64,000 nucleotides of DNA from Halobacillus sp. Marseille-P3879 (GTDB lineage Bacteria > Bacillota > Bacilli > Bacillales > Halobacillaceae). Below are positions 25,287 to 33,445 of the stretch, piece after piece. How positions within the stretch are numbered: the first letter of the stretch is position 1; the number at the start of each line of letters is the position of its first letter. A model generated the notes under the pieces. That model saw nothing but the letters and a program-made list of their open reading frames with translations, searched no databases and was not told where the DNA came from. The position numbers were made by a program, and so were the translations under genes. The stretch is from NCBI RefSeq assembly GCF_900240285.1, contig NZ_OESS01000001.1, forward strand, positions 1,178,001 through 1,242,000. The letters are read 5' to 3'.

Positions 25287-26546
25287 ATGCAAGGTTTTGT
25301 AGATGGTGTTCAAGCATTTTTGGACTTGGGTGCTACTGTAATTTTGCCCGTTGCTATTTTTCTATTAGGATTACTATTTGGACAGAAGCCCGGGAAAGCT
25401 TTCAGGTCGGGATTAACGATTGGAGTAGCCTTTGTCGGTATTTTCTTAGTCGTAGATTTACTAGTAAACAACCTGGGGCCGGCTGCACAAGGAATGGTAG
25501 ATCGCTTAGGTGTCGAGTTAAATGTTATTGATGTGGGATGGCCTGCAACGTCTTCGATTGCTTGGGCTTCAGTAGTTGCCGCTTTTATTATCCCTTTAGG
25601 ATTAGTTGTGAACGTGGTCATGCTGCTAACGAAAACGACAAAAACAATGAACGTAGACATTTGGAATTTCTGGCACTATACCTTTATGGCTGCAATGGTT
25701 TATGCGATTTCTGGAAGTATCGTACAAGGTTTAATAGCTGCTGTCTTATTCCAGATCGTGTGTCTGAAAGTGGCGGACTGGACAGCGCCGATGGTAAGCG
25801 AATTCTACGAATTGCCAGGTGTATCAATCGCGACAGGAAGTACGATCTCTTATGCTCCAGGGATCTTTTTGGTTCAGTTATTGCAGAAGGTGCCTGGTGT
25901 TAAGAACTGGAATACCGATCCAGACACGATTCAAAAACGCTTTGGTGTTTTCGGAGAGTCGATCTTTATCGGGTTGTTCTTAGGATCTGCTATAGGAATT
26001 CTTGCTGGTTACGGTGCAGGTGAAGTGATTGAAATCGGAATGGCAATGGCTGCCGTAATGGTTTTGATGCCGCGGATGGTGAAAATTTTAATGGAAGGCT
26101 TAATGCCGGTCTCCGAATCTGCCCGTGAATGGCTGTCTAAGCGGTTCGGTGAAAGAGAAATATATATCGGTTTGGATGCTGCAGTCGCTCTTGGACATCC
26201 GGCCGTTATATCCACAGCACTTATTCTTGTACCAGTAACCGTTGTGTTAGCTGTCATTTTACCCGGAAATGCCCTGCTTCCTTTTGGGGACTTAGCAACG
26301 ATCCCGTTCATTGTAGCTTTTATTGTTGGCGCGGCAAAAGGAAATATAGTTCATTCTGTGATCGTAGGCACCGTCATGATTGCACTATCTTTATATTTAG
26401 CAACAGATGTTGCACCGATTTTTACAGATATGGCACAAAATGCTGATTTTGATATGCCTGAAGGATCTGCACGCATTTCTAGCATTGACCAGGGCGGAAA
26501 TCTAGTAAACTGGATCATTTATAAAGTATTTGCTCTATTTAATTAA
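25287..26546 (+). CDS. PTS EIIC component, galactitol type
   Basis: A 419-residue GatC-family permease with about 10-12 hydrophobic segments. The segments LPVAIFLLGLLFGQKPGKAF and KTMNVDIWNFWHYTFMAA are typical of the galactitol/PTS-Gat EIIC family. AGGGAGGA RBS. With EIIA and EIIB it forms a complete phosphotransferase system that imports a polyol as its phosphate; the two dehydrogenases that follow suggest the product is oxidised to a ketose phosphate. Real substrate (galactitol, sorbitol, arabitol, other) cannot be read from sequence. Confidence 0.9.
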   Translation: MQGFVDGVQAFLDLGATVILPVAIFLLGLLFGQKPGKAFRSGLTIGVAFVGIFLVVDLLVNNLGPAAQGMVDRLGVELNVIDVGWPATSSIAWASVVAAFIIPLGLVVNVVMLLTKTTKTMNVDIWNFWHYTFMAAMVYAISGSIVQGLIAAVLFQIVCLKVADWTAPMVSEFYELPGVSIATGSTISYAPGIFLVQLLQKVPGVKNWNTDPDTIQKRFGVFGESIFIGLFLGSAIGILAGYGAGEVIEIGMAMAAVMVLMPRMVKILMEGLMPVSESAREWLSKRFGEREIYIGLDAAVALGHPAVISTALILVPVTVVLAVILPGNALLPFGDLATIPFIVAFIVGAAKGNIVHSVIVGTVMIALSLYLATDVAPIFTDMAQNADFDMPEGSARISSIDQGGNLVNWIIYKVFALFN

Positions 26547-26562
26547 TTCAGGGGGGATGTTC

Positions 26563-27594
26563 ATGAAAGCTTTAGTTAAGACCGAATTAGGGTTTGGACA
26601 TTTAGAACTACAAGATAAAGAAGTTCCAGTTGTTGGTCCAGATCAGGTGAAAATTGAAGTGAAGTATGCTGGAATATGCGGTTCAGACATTCATACGTAC
26701 GAGGGGCATTATAAAGTAGCTGCCCCCGTCACCTTAGGACACGAATTTTCAGGCACAGTAGTTGAAGTCGGAGAAGGTGTTACGGAATTTAAACCAGGTG
26801 ACCGTGTAACTTCTGAAACGACGTTCTACATTTGCGGAGAGTGTGAGTATTGTCAATCAGGGGACTACAATCTATGTAACTCTCGGAAAGGATTGGGTAC
26901 TCAACAGGATGGTGGATTTGCTAAATATCTGGTTGCTCGTAAGGACAGCGTCCATCACCTTCCTGAACATGTAGACTTTCAGGCGGCAGCAATGACTGAA
27001 CCACTGGCCTGCACTTATCACGCAGTGGCGAAAACCGACATTAGAGAAGAGGATATTGTGGTGGTGATTGGTCCGGGCCCTATTGGACTGTTTACTGCCC
27101 AAGTCGCAAAAAGCTTTGGAGCTACAGTGCTGATTACCGGACTTACTAATGATAAGGTTCGTTTAGAAAAAGCGAAAGAAATCGGAATAGATTATGCAGT
27201 AAACACACAAGTAGAAGATATTAAAGAGTTGGTTAGTAATTTAACCGACAGCTATGGAGCAGATGTAGTTTTTGAATGCTCAGGTGCAGCACCAGCAGCC
27301 AAACAGGGACTTGATCTCCTGCGCAAAAAAGGTCAGTACGCCCAGGTCGGAATTTTTGCTCAACCTGAAGTGCCCTTTGACCTGGAGAAAATTATTCAAA
27401 AAGAGATCCGTTTGGTTGGAAGCCGCAGCCAAAAGTCAGCTGACTGGGAGCCCTCCCTGGAATTAATGAACAACGGCAGTGTCAACGCAAAAGCGATGGT
27501 TACACACGAGTATGATATTACTCAATGGCAGCAGGCTTACGATGCCATAAAAAGCGGCGAAGCGATTAAGGTGTTATTAAAGCCGGTGGAATAA
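26563..27594 (+). CDS. Zinc-dependent polyol (phosphate) dehydrogenase
   Basis: A 343-residue MDR-family alcohol dehydrogenase. Catalytic zinc ligands are in CGSDIHTYEG and GHEFSGTVVEVG; structural zinc Cys are in CGECEYCQSGDYNLC; the cofactor loop is VVIGPGPIGLF. ATG 26563 has GGGGGGA before it; the open frame extends slightly into the EIIC end. It resembles sorbitol/threonine dehydrogenases. With the PTS upstream it should oxidise a hexitol phosphate to a keto-sugar phosphate. A paralogue lies 200 bases further. Confidence 0.88.
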   Translation: MKALVKTELGFGHLELQDKEVPVVGPDQVKIEVKYAGICGSDIHTYEGHYKVAAPVTLGHEFSGTVVEVGEGVTEFKPGDRVTSETTFYICGECEYCQSGDYNLCNSRKGLGTQQDGGFAKYLVARKDSVHHLPEHVDFQAAAMTEPLACTYHAVAKTDIREEDIVVVIGPGPIGLFTAQVAKSFGATVLITGLTNDKVRLEKAKEIGIDYAVNTQVEDIKELVSNLTDSYGADVVFECSGAAPAAKQGLDLLRKKGQYAQVGIFAQPEVPFDLEKIIQKEIRLVGSRSQKSADWEPSLELMNNGSVNAKAMVTHEYDITQWQQAYDAIKSGEAIKVLLKPVE

Positions 27595-27621
27595 TCTAAT
27601 GAACAGAAATGAGGTTCTAAA

Positions 27622-27777
27622 ATGGTTGAGGCACTACTGGATTTTATGCTGGGACCAATGCGAGGTATCGGTGATTTTTACTTTGAATACCAGGCGATAT
27701 TTAACACGCTCATTGTAGGGGCGGCTATCTATAAAATTTATCTAAGGAATAAGAAGGCTCAAGAAACAACGAGTTAG
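27622..27777 (+). CDS. Small membrane protein, 51 residues, in the PTS operon
   Basis: Open frame between the two dehydrogenases with a TGAGG site 8-9 bases before ATG 27622. The protein has an acidic start (MVEALLDFMLGPMRGIGDFY), a central hydrophobic stretch (about residues 24-42, AIFNTLIVGAAIYKIYL) and a basic tail, hence one membrane segment with the C-terminus inside. The gene fits tightly into the operon (27 bases after one stop, 17 before the next start). I do not recognise it; it may help assemble or stabilise the PTS permease. Confidence 0.7.
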   Translation: MVEALLDFMLGPMRGIGDFYFEYQAIFNTLIVGAAIYKIYLRNKKAQETTS

Positions 27778-27794
27778 CGGAAGGGGGAGAGAAG

Positions 27795-28838
27795 GTGAAA
27801 GCCCTCAATTTATATGGCATACAAGACATTAGATTTGAAGAAACAAAAGAACCAATTATCGAGAGTGGAACAGATGTCATTATTAAAGTGAAAGCGGTAG
27901 GGATATGTGGCTCTGATATCTCCCGGTATAAAAAGCTCGGCCCTTATATAGAAGGAATGACGTTTGGCCATGAATTTTCTGGTGAAGTAGTTGAAGTTGG
28001 TCCGGAGGTTTTTCATATTCATGCCGGTGACCGTGTAGCTGGATGTCCTACCTATTATTGCGGAGAATGTGAAAGCTGCCAAAAGGGGGAATTATCGCGC
28101 TGTGAACACCTTACGGTAATAGGAGCACGTCATCCAGGATCCTATGCAGAATATGTAAAACTCCCGGTAGAAAACATAATTTCTTTGCCTGATCATGTAG
28201 ATTTTGAAACAGCTTCCTTAATCGAACCTTCCTCCGTCGTAGCTCACGGCTTCTATCGAACCACTATGGAGCCGGGAGAGGAAGTAGCCGTTATGGGGTG
28301 CGGCAGTATTGGTTTACTTGCCATTCAATGGGCAAAAATCTTCGGAGCAAAGAAAGTTTATGCTATCGATATTGATGACACAAAACTTGCAGCAGCGAAA
28401 GAAGTAGGAGCAGAGGTGTTAATTAATTCACTGAATAAACCGGCTCATGAACAAGTTAGTGATCATACAAATGGTCGTGGTGTAGATCTCGCTGTTGAAT
28501 CAGCCGGGTCGCCGATAACATCCTCACAAATATTTGCTCTACCCAAAAAAGGTGGAGAGGTGGTGTTTATGGGGATTCCTTATGCTGACATTCAGATAGA
28601 ACGGTATTATTTTGAAAGAATCGTACGTAATGAATTGAGAGTTCTAGGTTCATGGAATGCGATTTCCTCACCTTTTCCCGGGAAAGAATGGGAAGCGAGT
28701 GTTCATTATATGAATACGGGTCAGATAAATGTAAAACCGATGATTTCCCATAGACTTAAATTGGAAGAAGGACCAGAAACCTTTGATCGATTGGTTAATA
28801 AAAAAGGACCGTATGTAAAAGTTCTTTTTATTCCTTAG
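27795..28838 (+). CDS. Galactitol-1-phosphate 5-dehydrogenase-like zinc dehydrogenase
   Basis: A 347-residue zinc MDR dehydrogenase starting at GTG 27795 with AAGGGGGAGAG upstream. Ligands appear in CGSDISRYK, GHEFSGEVVEVG and CGECESCQKGELSRC; the Rossmann motif is VMGCGSIGLLAIQWAK. It resembles GatD, the galactitol-1-phosphate dehydrogenase, more than the first dehydrogenase does (shorter, EPSSVVAHGFY). It ends the operon. Two dehydrogenases could handle two stereoisomers or two steps. Confidence 0.87.
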   Translation: MKALNLYGIQDIRFEETKEPIIESGTDVIIKVKAVGICGSDISRYKKLGPYIEGMTFGHEFSGEVVEVGPEVFHIHAGDRVAGCPTYYCGECESCQKGELSRCEHLTVIGARHPGSYAEYVKLPVENIISLPDHVDFETASLIEPSSVVAHGFYRTTMEPGEEVAVMGCGSIGLLAIQWAKIFGAKKVYAIDIDDTKLAAAKEVGAEVLINSLNKPAHEQVSDHTNGRGVDLAVESAGSPITSSQIFALPKKGGEVVFMGIPYADIQIERYYFERIVRNELRVLGSWNAISSPFPGKEWEASVHYMNTGQINVKPMISHRLKLEEGPETFDRLVNKKGPYVKVLFIP

Positions 28839-28867
28839 CGAACCGAGGCCTCCCAATATAACAAAAG

Positions 28868-28914
28868 CCCCTTCCCTTTTGCACGGAAGCTCGGGCACGG
28901 AAAGGGAAGAGGGG
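28868..28914 (-). terminator. Terminator of the stress-protein gene (minus strand)
   Basis: CCCCTTCCCTTT at 28868 pairs with AAAGGGAAGAGGGG ending at 28914 around a GC-rich loop that can form its own small hairpin. Read on the minus strand it is followed by CTTTTGTT, so it best serves the gene at 28997. It could also slow transcription from the PTS operon. Confidence 0.65.
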
Positions 28915-28996
28915 TTCGCTCCTGGCGGCAAGAAAGAAGCTTGCGGAGGAACAGGGGTTTCTCCACAAGCTGAATCTGCCATTTAAGGCAGAACTG

Positions 28997-29344
28997 TTAT
29001 ACTAAAAGACTTTCTACGTTTTTATCACTTGTTACAATTAAAAGAACTTTTCCTTCGTCCATATCTTCTTCATATTCACTGGCATCTTCATCAGAAAACC
29101 CAATCTCCTGAAGCTTGGCTCTCAACTCATCTCCTTTTTTGTTGAATATATTACTCACTACCGTTTTTACATCCTGCTCTGATAAACCAATGGTATTAGC
29201 GCTGACGTTACTTGCGATACGGTCTGTACGATCATCATCGTGGGAAAGGATGTAAATGTCCTTACTATTTACTCCATTATGCTGAAGTTTTTTCACATCC
29301 TCCATTAAATTTTCATCATTTGTATACTCTTGAATAAATGGCAT
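28997..29344 (-). CDS. YflT-type general stress protein
   Basis: A 115-residue soluble acidic protein. The N-terminal half (FIQEYTNDENLMEDVKKLQ and the strand SKDIYILSHDDDRT) matches the YflT/GsiB-like 'general stress protein 17M' domain of Bacillus, a family with a flavodoxin-like start and unknown biochemical role. RBS AAGGAGTAG. A sigma-B-like promoter lies 45 bases upstream, which agrees with the known general stress regulation of this family. Confidence 0.8.
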   Translation of the reverse strand: MPFIQEYTNDENLMEDVKKLQHNGVNSKDIYILSHDDDRTDRIASNVSANTIGLSEQDVKTVVSNIFNKKGDELRAKLQEIGFSDEDASEYEEDMDEGKVLLIVTSDKNVESLLV

Positions 29345-29388
29345 AGTGATCTACTCCTTAATTTATAGTTTGAAATCTACTATTCACT

Positions 29389-29414
29389 TTTCCCTCCTTG
29401 TATTAGCTTAAAAC
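29389..29414 (-). promoter_or_regulatory. Candidate sigma-B promoter for the YflT-type gene
   Basis: On the minus strand GTTTTA is followed after 14 bases by GGGAAA, close to the sigma-B consensus GTTTAA-N12-15-GGGWAW. Spacing to the start codon at 29344 is about 45 bases. Confidence 0.6.
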
Positions 29415-29433
29415 GTAGAAAGGACATGAGATA

Positions 29434-29666
29434 GAGAGCTGGCACATACGGAAAGCAATGATAGCAAAAAGTGAACAAAGATTATTAGCGTAGGGAAAAT
29501 GTTTAAGACCACTTCTGGAATAGCGCGAGTCAAAGGTCACGCAGGAAAGCGAAGTGTTTGGACGGAGCGATGATAAAACATTTTTCATGGCACATTAATA
29601 ATCCGAACTGATTTTAATAAAACCGTCCGGATTATTTTATACTTTATTCAGTTTTGTTCCAGCCTC
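29434..29666 (+). repeat. MITE-like dispersed repeat, copy 2 (long form)
   Basis: The left end GAGAGCTGGCACATAC and the right end, read as complement GAGGCTGGAACAAAACT, form an imperfect terminal inverted repeat. The middle holds the conserved block with AGCGCGAGTC, CACGCAGGAAAG and GTTTGGACGGAGCGAT. The terminal hairpin is AATAATCCGAACTG / CGTCCGGATTATT at about 29597-29637. Nearly the same sequence occurs inverted in copy 3. It lies between two minus-strand genes, 10 bases beyond the amylase stop, where the hairpin may end transcription. Confidence 0.8.
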
Positions 29667-29675
29667 AAGGGCCCA

Positions 29676-32135
29676 TTAATTACTTTTAAGCTTTCCTTTC
29701 ACTTCGTACATTTCCACGGATTGAGTCTCAATAGTAAGGGGAAGCTCACCTTTTTGGCTTCTCTGTTCTTTCTCATTAAGCAGGGGAAGAAGTTTGACAT
29801 TGTTTGGTGTTTGTTGGTTGTAGAGGTCGAATAAATCAATCGTTTGGTCTTTTTCTCCCTGGTTAACGACTACCACTATTTTATTTTGAGGCAAGGTTCG
29901 CTCATAGACGAGTATATCTTCTTCTGTATGGATGACGTCAAATTCACCTCTGGTTAATGCTGGATGGTCTTTTCTAATTTGGATTAGCTTCTGATAATGT
30001 GATCTCAAATCTAAGTTTTGGTCTTCTTCATCCCACGGCATCATTTCACGGTAGTAACGATCTTTCCATTCATCAACAAGGTTATGGTCCCCGCTTTGAG
30101 ATAGACCTACCTCGTCGCCGTAGTATATAATAGGTGCTCCCGGGAGCGTAAACTGCAGGGCAGCTGCATTTTTTACAGTATCAATATCACCTTCCGCTTC
30201 ATAGATAAAGCGTGGCATATCATGGTTATCTAAGAATGTGGCTGGCACAAACTCGTCGTGGTAAGAATCAAAGATCGTCTCAAGGGAAGTTCCGAAATCG
30301 TTCATACTATTGCCGTCAATCATAGCATCGTATATAGCTGATTGGGTCTCAAAGTCAATGGCTCCATCGAGTTTTCCGGTATAAGAGTTAATCTTATCAA
30401 GTTCATCCCATACTTCTCCAAATATGAAGGCTTCAGGATTTTCTTGTTTTACTTCGTGACGGAAATCGACCCAGAAACTGTGGCTAGGTCCCTTTGCATA
30501 GTCAAGACGGAATCCATCCACCCCAATTTCGTCCATCCAAAAGGGTACAACCGTATCAAGCATATATTCTCTTGTGTCTGCATTATCGTTATTTAGTTCG
30601 GGAAGTTCCTGAACCCCTTCAAATGTATCATACTCGTTTGGCCAATTTGTAAACGTAAACCAGTCGTAGTAGTCACTATCTTCGCCTTTATCCACAGCAT
30701 CCTGAAAGAAGTTATGCTGTTCTGAGACATGGTTAGGGACTAAATCATAAACGACCTTCATATCTTTTTTATGTGCCAACTTCACTAGTTCCTTCATCAG
30801 TTCGTTGCTTCCGAAATGGTCATCAATATTTAAAAAGTCAGTCGGATGGTAACCGTGGGAATAGGGACCTTCATAAATAGGAGAAACCCATAACGTATTA
30901 ACTCCGAGACTATCAATGTAATCTAGCTTTTCAATTACTCCCTGGAGGTCTCCTCCCATCCATCCTTTTAACTGCTCCTCTTTAGGCAGGGATGGATCCA
31001 CTGAAGTGTTATTGCTTTCTTCACCATCATGAAAACGATCAACGAAAACCTGGTAAATAATTGATTCTTGTGCCCACTCTGGAGATTCATACTCATCAAC
31101 ATAAAAAGCAAATTCCGTAGCTTCCTCGGAACTTAATTCATTGTTATCTGCAAATTGAGAACCTGAACTTTCTGAGTTCCAGACATCTGTCTTATATTTT
31201 ATTCTTGTTTTATTCTTTTGCTTTGGTATGGTCCCTTCGAATACAGAGGTTTGTAATCCTTCTTCGTTTGTGTCAGTTTCTTTTATTATTAAAGGAGCCA
31301 TCTTTCCATTGTCTGCTTCTCCTCGTTTACCGTCCGGAGAAGAGCCATCCGTCGTGTAATACACAGCACCTTCATCTATAGGGCCATAATGCTTCACAGT
31401 TACTTTAAGTGTAACATTATCGTGCTGATCGGGCGTATATGGTTCATGATTGAAGTCATGGTAGACATCCTCAGCTACAGGAATGGTCTCCCAGCCTGCC
31501 GCTACGTCTTTATACTCTTTATTGTCTTTGGTGAAAACAGCTTCACGATTGGAATTGATCTCTTCTTTGTAAGATTTGCCTCCAAGACTGTAAACATATT
31601 CCAGTGTGTCTCCTGCTTCTCCCCTTACTTCTAATTGAAAAGTGTCACCATCTACTTTTTTCATTGGACTGACGGAATAATTAAAATCATTTTTATTAGA
31701 GGCGACAGTAGGAGTAACCCAATCCGGGGTCTCCTCAGGCACTTTTAAGTTTAATGTAAGACTGCCGGACGAAGTATCTGCAAGCTTTACATCTATGCTT
31801 CGCTCATTATCAGGGTCAAAGGTGAAGACATAGTCGCCATCCTGGGGCGGAGTGAATTCGAGGTTACTGCCTTCCATCCACGTCCCGTCGTAAACATATT
31901 TAAACTCAATCATTTTTCCCCCTTTAAGTTCAATGGGATCAGTCCGCCACTTCCCTTCATCTTCGTTGTATGTAAGCGGGTTGTTGTTGGATGACCAATC
32001 GAGGGACTCTGCATTCCCTCTTATAACCATAGAATCGTAAGAGCTCTCGTCAGCACTTACCGCAACTTGCGCAACCGATTGCGCAAAAATTAATAAAAAA
32101 AGCAGCAACCCAAGTCTCAAAAGATTATGTTTCAA
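29676..32135 (-). CDS. Secreted GH13 alpha-amylase/pullulanase-like enzyme
   Basis: An exported starch-degrading enzyme of about 819 residues. TTG 32135 is chosen: GGATGGG is 8 bases upstream, the signal peptide (KHNLLRLGLLLFLLIFAQSV, cleavage near VSA-DE) starts here, and the longer frame would cover a cre site and -10 element. Two or three N-terminal beta-domains (about 30-330, carbohydrate-binding type) precede the TIM barrel (from about 350: IIYQVFVDRFHDG). Catalytic motifs are DLVPNH, GFRLDYAK (nucleophile Asp), GEVWDE (acid Glu) and LDNHDMPRF. The acidic sequence suits a saline medium. Product pattern (amylase or neopullulanase) is uncertain. Confidence 0.88.
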   Translation of the reverse strand: MKHNLLRLGLLLFLLIFAQSVAQVAVSADESSYDSMVIRGNAESLDWSSNNNPLTYNEDEGKWRTDPIELKGGKMIEFKYVYDGTWMEGSNLEFTPPQDGDYVFTFDPDNERSIDVKLADTSSGSLTLNLKVPEETPDWVTPTVASNKNDFNYSVSPMKKVDGDTFQLEVRGEAGDTLEYVYSLGGKSYKEEINSNREAVFTKDNKEYKDVAAGWETIPVAEDVYHDFNHEPYTPDQHDNVTLKVTVKHYGPIDEGAVYYTTDGSSPDGKRGEADNGKMAPLIIKETDTNEEGLQTSVFEGTIPKQKNKTRIKYKTDVWNSESSGSQFADNNELSSEEATEFAFYVDEYESPEWAQESIIYQVFVDRFHDGEESNNTSVDPSLPKEEQLKGWMGGDLQGVIEKLDYIDSLGVNTLWVSPIYEGPYSHGYHPTDFLNIDDHFGSNELMKELVKLAHKKDMKVVYDLVPNHVSEQHNFFQDAVDKGEDSDYYDWFTFTNWPNEYDTFEGVQELPELNNDNADTREYMLDTVVPFWMDEIGVDGFRLDYAKGPSHSFWVDFRHEVKQENPEAFIFGEVWDELDKINSYTGKLDGAIDFETQSAIYDAMIDGNSMNDFGTSLETIFDSYHDEFVPATFLDNHDMPRFIYEAEGDIDTVKNAAALQFTLPGAPIIYYGDEVGLSQSGDHNLVDEWKDRYYREMMPWDEEDQNLDLRSHYQKLIQIRKDHPALTRGEFDVIHTEEDILVYERTLPQNKIVVVVNQGEKDQTIDLFDLYNQQTPNNVKLLPLLNEKEQRSQKGELPLTIETQSVEMYEVKGKLKSN

Positions 32136-32159
32136 AATATCATCCCATCCTCTCCATAG

Positions 32160-32173
32160 TGTAATCGCTTTCA
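32160..32173 (-). promoter_or_regulatory. Catabolite-responsive element (cre) of the amylase gene
   Basis: TGTAATCGCTTTCA (and its complement TGAAAGCGATTACA) matches the Bacillus cre consensus TGWAANCGNTNWCA at every position. It lies right at the -10/start region, so CcpA binding should repress transcription when preferred sugars are present, as for amyE. Confidence 0.88.
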
Positions 32174-32201
32174 TAATATAGAACTTACTATAAAAAGTCT
32201 A
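32173..32201 (-). promoter_or_regulatory. Candidate sigma-A promoter of the amylase gene
   Basis: On the minus strand TAGACT (plus coordinates 32196-32201) and TATTAT (32173-32178) are 17 bases apart. The -10 touches the cre site. The distance to the TTG start is about 38 bases. Confidence 0.6.
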
Positions 32202-32237
32202 TAGTTAATTATACATAAGACTTTAGGTTGATTTTAG

Positions 32238-33356
32238 TTAATGGCCAAGTATATCTGTTAAATCCTCGGCCAGGTCTCTTACATCTTCACACGTATTTTC
32301 AACACCAAAAGAAATACGAATAAAAGTATGAGCTTTCTGTTCATTAAAGCCCATAGCTAATAAAGTCGGGGAAGGACCATTAGACCTTACCTGACAGGCA
32401 CTTCCTGTGGAAAAGCAATACCCTCTGCGATTTGCTTCAAGCATGACATGCTGTCCATCCGTTTCTTTTAGACAAAGTCCGATAATTGGTACAGGTGTAA
32501 TTTCTTCTGGACCTATTACTTCTACTTTATGTTTTATTTTCTCGATACTCTGGAAAAATTCACTCTTTAAATTTTGAATATGGGATTGGAAAGAGGAAAG
32601 GTTTGACAGTCTTACCTCAGACGCAGTAGTAAAAGCTGTGATTCCTGGAGTATTTAAAGTTCCTGGTCGTCTACCATTCTCATGAGTAACATTTGGCAAA
32701 TATGGAGGAGCAGAAATCGATGGTCGGATGTATAAAGCACCAACTCCTTTTGGACCATAAATTTTATGACTGGAAATGGAAAAGCTGTCCGTTAGTGAAG
32801 AGACAGCCTTTATATCAATTTTACCAAACGACTGGACACAGTCACTGTGCAGTAAAATATTATTATCCTGACACATCTCGTAAATTTTATCGAGAGGCTG
32901 AATGCTTCCTGTATCTGAATTTACATGTTGGATGGATAAGAGACAGGTATCTTCCTGGATAAGGCTGTTTAATTCTTCAAGGTTTACCGTTCCGTCTGTT
33001 GTTAAAGAAACTTCGCTCACTTTAAAGTCCTGCCTGCTAAGCTTTGCCGTAAAATTCTTAATCGATGAATGTTCGCCGGCAGAAATAATAACGTGTTTCC
33101 CGCCTTTTGCGCCAATGAGAGCATCCATTGCTAATAGATTACTTTCAGTTCCACCGCTGGTAAAGGTGAGCCCATCTTGTGAAATCCCCATCAATCCAGC
33201 TAGTGTCGTACGGCAATGTTCGATCAAAGAATCTGCCTTTGTACCGGCATCATGAAGACTCCTTGTATTTCCATAGAAATCTTTTGAAGCTTTTATATAA
33301 GTTTGTAAAACTTCGTTACTCATCGGACAGGTTGAAGCAAAATCAAAATATCTCAT
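32238..33356 (-). CDS. nifS: Cysteine desulfurase (NifS-like), NAD-synthesis associated
   Basis: A PLP-dependent enzyme of 372 residues that takes sulfur from cysteine for Fe-S clusters. The PLP Lys is in SISSHKIYGPKG and the catalytic Cys in FSTGSACQVRS. ATG 33356 has GGGGA upstream; the longer open frame covers the operator and is rejected. It is divergent from nadB, exactly the arrangement of nifS/nadBCA in Bacillus, where NifS serves the Fe-S cluster of quinolinate synthase NadA. Confidence 0.9.
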   Translation of the reverse strand: MRYFDFASTCPMSNEVLQTYIKASKDFYGNTRSLHDAGTKADSLIEHCRTTLAGLMGISQDGLTFTSGGTESNLLAMDALIGAKGGKHVIISAGEHSSIKNFTAKLSRQDFKVSEVSLTTDGTVNLEELNSLIQEDTCLLSIQHVNSDTGSIQPLDKIYEMCQDNNILLHSDCVQSFGKIDIKAVSSLTDSFSISSHKIYGPKGVGALYIRPSISAPPYLPNVTHENGRRPGTLNTPGITAFTTASEVRLSNLSSFQSHIQNLKSEFFQSIEKIKHKVEVIGPEEITPVPIIGLCLKETDGQHVMLEANRRGYCFSTGSACQVRSNGPSPTLLAMGFNEQKAHTFIRISFGVENTCEDVRDLAEDLTDILGH

Positions 33357-33411
33357 TTTAAATCCCCTTTTAAAAAACTCTTGTAATCTATTTAAATATA
33401 TGTAAATATAA

Positions 33412-33423
33412 GTGTCAATACAC
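33412..33423. promoter_or_regulatory. Candidate NiaR/NadR (YrxA-type) operator between nifS and nadB
   Basis: A palindrome GTGT-CAAT-ACAC within AAGTGTCAATACACATGT lies in the divergent nifS-nadB gap, 23 bases before nadB. In Bacillus the nicotinate-responsive repressor NiaR (YrxA) binds similar ACA/TGT-rich sites in this same gap, so NAD-dependent repression of both transcripts is likely. The exact consensus was not checked. Confidence 0.55.
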
Positions 33424-33445
33424 ATGTAAGAAAAGGTGGAAAATA

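Noticed and set aside
33357-33425. N-terminal extension of the cysteine desulfurase
   Set aside because: It covers the operator palindrome and lacks an RBS; ATG 33356 matches the family start.
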